From positions 186,001 through 250,000 of the forward strand of contig JAIPBS010000001.1 of the NCBI GenBank assembly GCA_021738625.1: a stretch of 64,000 nucleotides of DNA, given 5' to 3'. This document shows positions 61,683-64,000 of the stretch, one piece after another (positions within the stretch are counted from its first letter, which is position 1; each line of letters begins with the position of its first letter). The position numbers and the translations under genes are program-made. Source of the DNA: Bacteroidales bacterium (GTDB lineage: Bacteria > Bacteroidota > Bacteroidia > Bacteroidales > JAIOZK01). The notes below the pieces were generated by a model. The model ran no database searches. It had not been told where the DNA came from and saw only the letters and a program-made list of their open reading frames with translations.

Positions 61683-64000
61683 CTACCGTATAATCGTTAC
61701 CGTACCGTTCGTCTGGCTGCTCTGCTCCAGGTTGTTGGTATAGTCGATATGATAAACGTAAGTGCCGGCCGGTGCGGGTTCGCCGTTGATGGTGCCGTCC
61801 CAGCCTTCTCCCATCTCGCTGGTCTCAAACACCTTTTCTCCCCACCGGCTGTAAATGGTCATATGGAATACTTCTATCCCCACGCCTACTGGGATAAACT
61901 TATCATTGCCCACCGTGCTGCCCGGACGGAATGCATTCGGGGCATAAATTTTCGGATGTGGTTTTATGGATATCTGCTTGGTGGTGGTATCCAGGCAACC
62001 GTATTGATTTTCAACCACCAACTGCAAATTGTAAGTTCCCGTGTCGCTATATGTATAGCTGGAAAGCTGGTCTTCGATCACTGTTCCATCCCCCAGGTAC
62101 CAATACCAGTGCTGTACGTCATTGCTTGAAGTTTCGGTCAGATAAACCGTGGGCGACTCAATTGAAGTCAGTGTGGGTTCCGCCTCGAAACCGGCTTCAG
62201 GCAGCGGGTTCACCATTATATAGTTGTTGACCTTTCGGGTATGCTCGCAGGCGTCGTTATAAACTGTCAGGCTGACGTCATATTGACCTGTTTCATGATA
62301 AATATATTCCGGGTTTTCTTCTGTGGATTCTGCGCCCGGTCCGAACTTCCAGAGGAAAGTAGCATCCGGGATCATATTTTCGGACTCATTGGTAAACTGC
62401 ACGATATCATTCTGACAAATCTCCCTTGAAGGCACACTGTAATTTGTCGCCGGGGTGGGATATACCGTGATCTGCATCCGGCCGGTATCGCTGCGGCATC
62501 CGTCCTCCAAAATGACCAGTTCAATCTCCTTGTCACCCTGGTCTTCCCAGTAAACATAAACGGGCCCCTGTCCCGATCCGGAGACAACGGCCCCGTCGAA
62601 ATCCCATTGGTAAGTTGCACCCGGCAGTGCGTTACCGGTATACTGGAACATCAGCGTGTCGAAGGCACAGGCTGAACTCACTCCGCTGGTGAAAGTGGTT
62701 AGTATTTTCGGTTTCACATTGATCAGCAAAGTATCGATGGTGTTACAGGATGTGGTCTGATCCGTTCCTTCCAGATAATACCAGGTTGTTTCTTCGGGAT
62801 AGACCACGGGGTTTTCGGAAGTTTCCTGCCCGATCAATGTGGGATCGGCCGGTTCGGAGGACCAATAATAAGTATCGGCTCCTGCCGCGTTTAGCATAAG
62901 CGAGTCGCCGTAACATAAATTCATGTTCTGGGCTGTAGCCTGAACCGGTGGCAATGGATCCACCTTCACCTTAACCGTATCCGTATCAGAACATCCTTCC
63001 GTAACGGTAACAATAAAATCCGTAGTTGAGGGTGGGGATACGAATATGGTATCGTTGTTCATGCCGTTGTTCCACTCATAATACTCGCCGCCTGTGGCCA
63101 CCAGCATAATGGTGTCGCCATAGCAGATGGTGCGGTCCTGTCCCGCATTGGCCTGCACCCCGTCGTTCACATCCACACAAACCGTATCGCTGGCCGTATT
63201 GTTGCATATATCGGTGATGTGCACCACATAGCAGGTTCGGCCGGTGGGCGAAACAACATATTCCTGTTGGGCCGGGCCGTCTTCCCATTGATAAAACACT
63301 GCGCCTATGCCGGAAGCTTGTAAGGTGGCCGCTTCGCCCAGGCAAATGGTGGTATCGTTGCCGGCGTCGGCATTGGGCCTGATCACCTGCACCAAAACGG
63401 TGTCTTCATCAAAATTATCGCAATCGTCATACACCCGGACCGTGTATTCCGTCGTATAGTCCGGTGTTACCGTAATCTGCTGGGCGGTGTCGCCGGTGCT
63501 CCAGACGTAATAATCCCCGCCATAGGCTTCCATGCTAGCCGATTCGTTCAAACAAATCTGTATGGTATCTTCGCTTACAGTGCCGGTTGGGCCCACCACA
63601 TCCACAAAAATGGTGTCAATTATGGTGTCGTGCCGGCATTCGTCCCAAACCTTCACCCAATACTCGGTGGGGTGCTGCACGCCAACCCGTATGGTGTTTC
63701 CGTTGCCCAGGCTGTCGTTGCCCGGGATCCACATGGTGGTATCCCCCGTACTCCAGATATGATAAAAGGGCGGGAAGCCATCCGCCAGGGTATAAAGGTT
63801 CACGCTGTCGCCGCAATGCACCAGGGTGTCTTCGCGTGCGATCATCTGAAAGTCGATGGGATCCCATATCTCGATCTCTATGGTGTCCATGTTCACTTCA
63901 CAAAATGAAGTGTTGTAGGCGAGTTTTACGGTTTCAAATATCTCAGTGTCATCCCCCTCGTCCCAGGGAAGGATCTCCAGGTCGGCAAACCTGTAAAAAG
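61683..64000 (-). CDS. Giant secreted T9SS cargo protein with PKD-type repeats, N-terminal part beyond the window
   Basis: The frame stays open to the right edge (beyond the in-frame ATG at 63896 it reads FYRFADLEILPWDEGDDTEI), so the start is outside. At least 772 residues. Repeated Ig/PKD-like units of about 80 residues (YYVWSTGDTAQQITVTP, FYQWEDGPAQQEYVV, YYEWNNGMNNDTIFV, YYWSSEPADPT) come first, then PKD domains (YQWDFDGAVVSGSGQGPVYV, FLWKFGPGAESTEENPEYIY, HWYWYLGDGTVIEDQ). It ends with a type-B T9SS sorting domain (IYAPNAFRPGSTVGNDKF, MTIYSRWGEKVFET, GWDGTINGEPAPAGTYVYHI). It is probably a surface adhesin or scaffold, a client of the T9SS encoded at the left end. Confidence 0.88.
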   Translation of the reverse strand, partial: FYRFADLEILPWDEGDDTEIFETVKLAYNTSFCEVNMDTIEIEIWDPIDFQMIAREDTLVHCGDSVNLYTLADGFPPFYHIWSTGDTTMWIPGNDSLGNGNTIRVGVQHPTEYWVKVWDECRHDTIIDTIFVDVVGPTGTVSEDTIQICLNESASMEAYGGDYYVWSTGDTAQQITVTPDYTTEYTVRVYDDCDNFDEDTVLVQVIRPNADAGNDTTICLGEAATLQASGIGAVFYQWEDGPAQQEYVVSPTGRTCYVVHITDICNNTASDTVCVDVNDGVQANAGQDRTICYGDTIMLVATGGEYYEWNNGMNNDTIFVSPPSTTDFIVTVTEGCSDTDTVKVKVDPLPPVQATAQNMNLCYGDSLMLNAAGADTYYWSSEPADPTLIGQETSENPVVYPEETTWYYLEGTDQTTSCNTIDTLLINVKPKILTTFTSGVSSACAFDTLMFQYTGNALPGATYQWDFDGAVVSGSGQGPVYVYWEDQGDKEIELVILEDGCRSDTGRMQITVYPTPATNYSVPSREICQNDIVQFTNESENMIPDATFLWKFGPGAESTEENPEYIYHETGQYDVSLTVYNDACEHTRKVNNYIMVNPLPEAGFEAEPTLTSIESPTVYLTETSSNDVQHWYWYLGDGTVIEDQLSSYTYSDTGTYNLQLVVENQYGCLDTTTKQISIKPHPKIYAPNAFRPGSTVGNDKFIPVGVGIEVFHMTIYSRWGEKVFETSEMGEGWDGTINGEPAPAGTYVYHIDYTNNLEQSSQTNGTVTIIR

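Noticed and set aside
1-64000. tRNA, rRNA, CRISPR array, prophage or complete insertion sequence
   Set aside because: No cloverleaf-like, rRNA-like or regularly spaced repeat sequence and no transposase, integrase or cas gene was recognised on reading through.

Overview
The window reads as a chromosome segment of a Bacteroidota bacterium, probably of the Bacteroidales/Marinilabiliales type. The evidence is type IX secretion (T9SS) genes (porV, two porU-like genes, porP/sprF, gldJ), a T9SS type-B sorting domain at the right edge, many TAnnTTTG boxes typical of Bacteroidota -7 promoter elements, an archaeal/eukaryal-type prolyl-tRNA synthetase, and OmpP1/FadL and DUF2807 envelope proteins. No rRNA, tRNA, CRISPR array, complete insertion sequence or prophage was seen.

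Layout. 1-9.0 kb (minus): ispF (cut by the edge), porV and two tandem porU-type C25 peptidases. 9.1-14.1 kb (plus): porP/sprF, gldJ, murF, anmK. 14.1-16.4 kb (minus): an ECF sigma factor, its zinc-finger anti-sigma factor and two Spy/CpxP-like periplasmic proteins. 16.5-17.1 kb: an AraC-GyrI regulator broken by an internal deletion. 17.1-18.6 kb: nhaD. 19-21 kb: exbB-exbD-tonB. 21.3-25.6 kb: wecB, a ferritin-VIT1 fusion and a dipeptidyl peptidase IV.

25.7-33.6 kb holds the most unusual unit. Behind an upstream region carrying four palindromes come a periplasmic binding domain fused through one membrane helix to a GcvH-like domain, a Tat-type four-cluster ferredoxin (HybA-like), a HybB/NrfD-like quinone-site membrane protein, a second membrane-anchored GcvH-like protein, a histidine kinase with c-type heme motifs in its periplasmic sensor, and a sigma-54-dependent response regulator. 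No hydrogenase or other catalytic subunit is present. I propose it as an uncharacterised membrane redox/sensing module.

33.7-49.7 kb carries housekeeping and envelope genes: archaemetzincin, a PurF-like protein without the N-terminal cysteine, an AT-rich HEPN-type gene, an HD hydrolase, a FemAB-like transferase, an esterase, gapA, lpxH, a cysteine-less TlpA-like lipoprotein, PNP, lpxK, a NIF3-family protein, a zinc-ribbon coiled-coil protein and a TPR protein. 49.7-64 kb carries an OmpP1/FadL porin, a Ser/Arg-rich lipoprotein, proS, a DUF2807 lipoprotein, a PagL-like outer-membrane protein, a TPR hybrid sensor kinase, mazG, a PAP2 phosphatase and a giant secreted T9SS cargo protein that runs off the right edge.

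A structured 103-bp repeat occurs four times (5.0, 40.0, 41.4 and 61.2 kb), always within about 60 bases of an upstream gene's stop codon. Two inverted copies bracket gapA. A second REP-like family lies at 61.3-61.55 kb.
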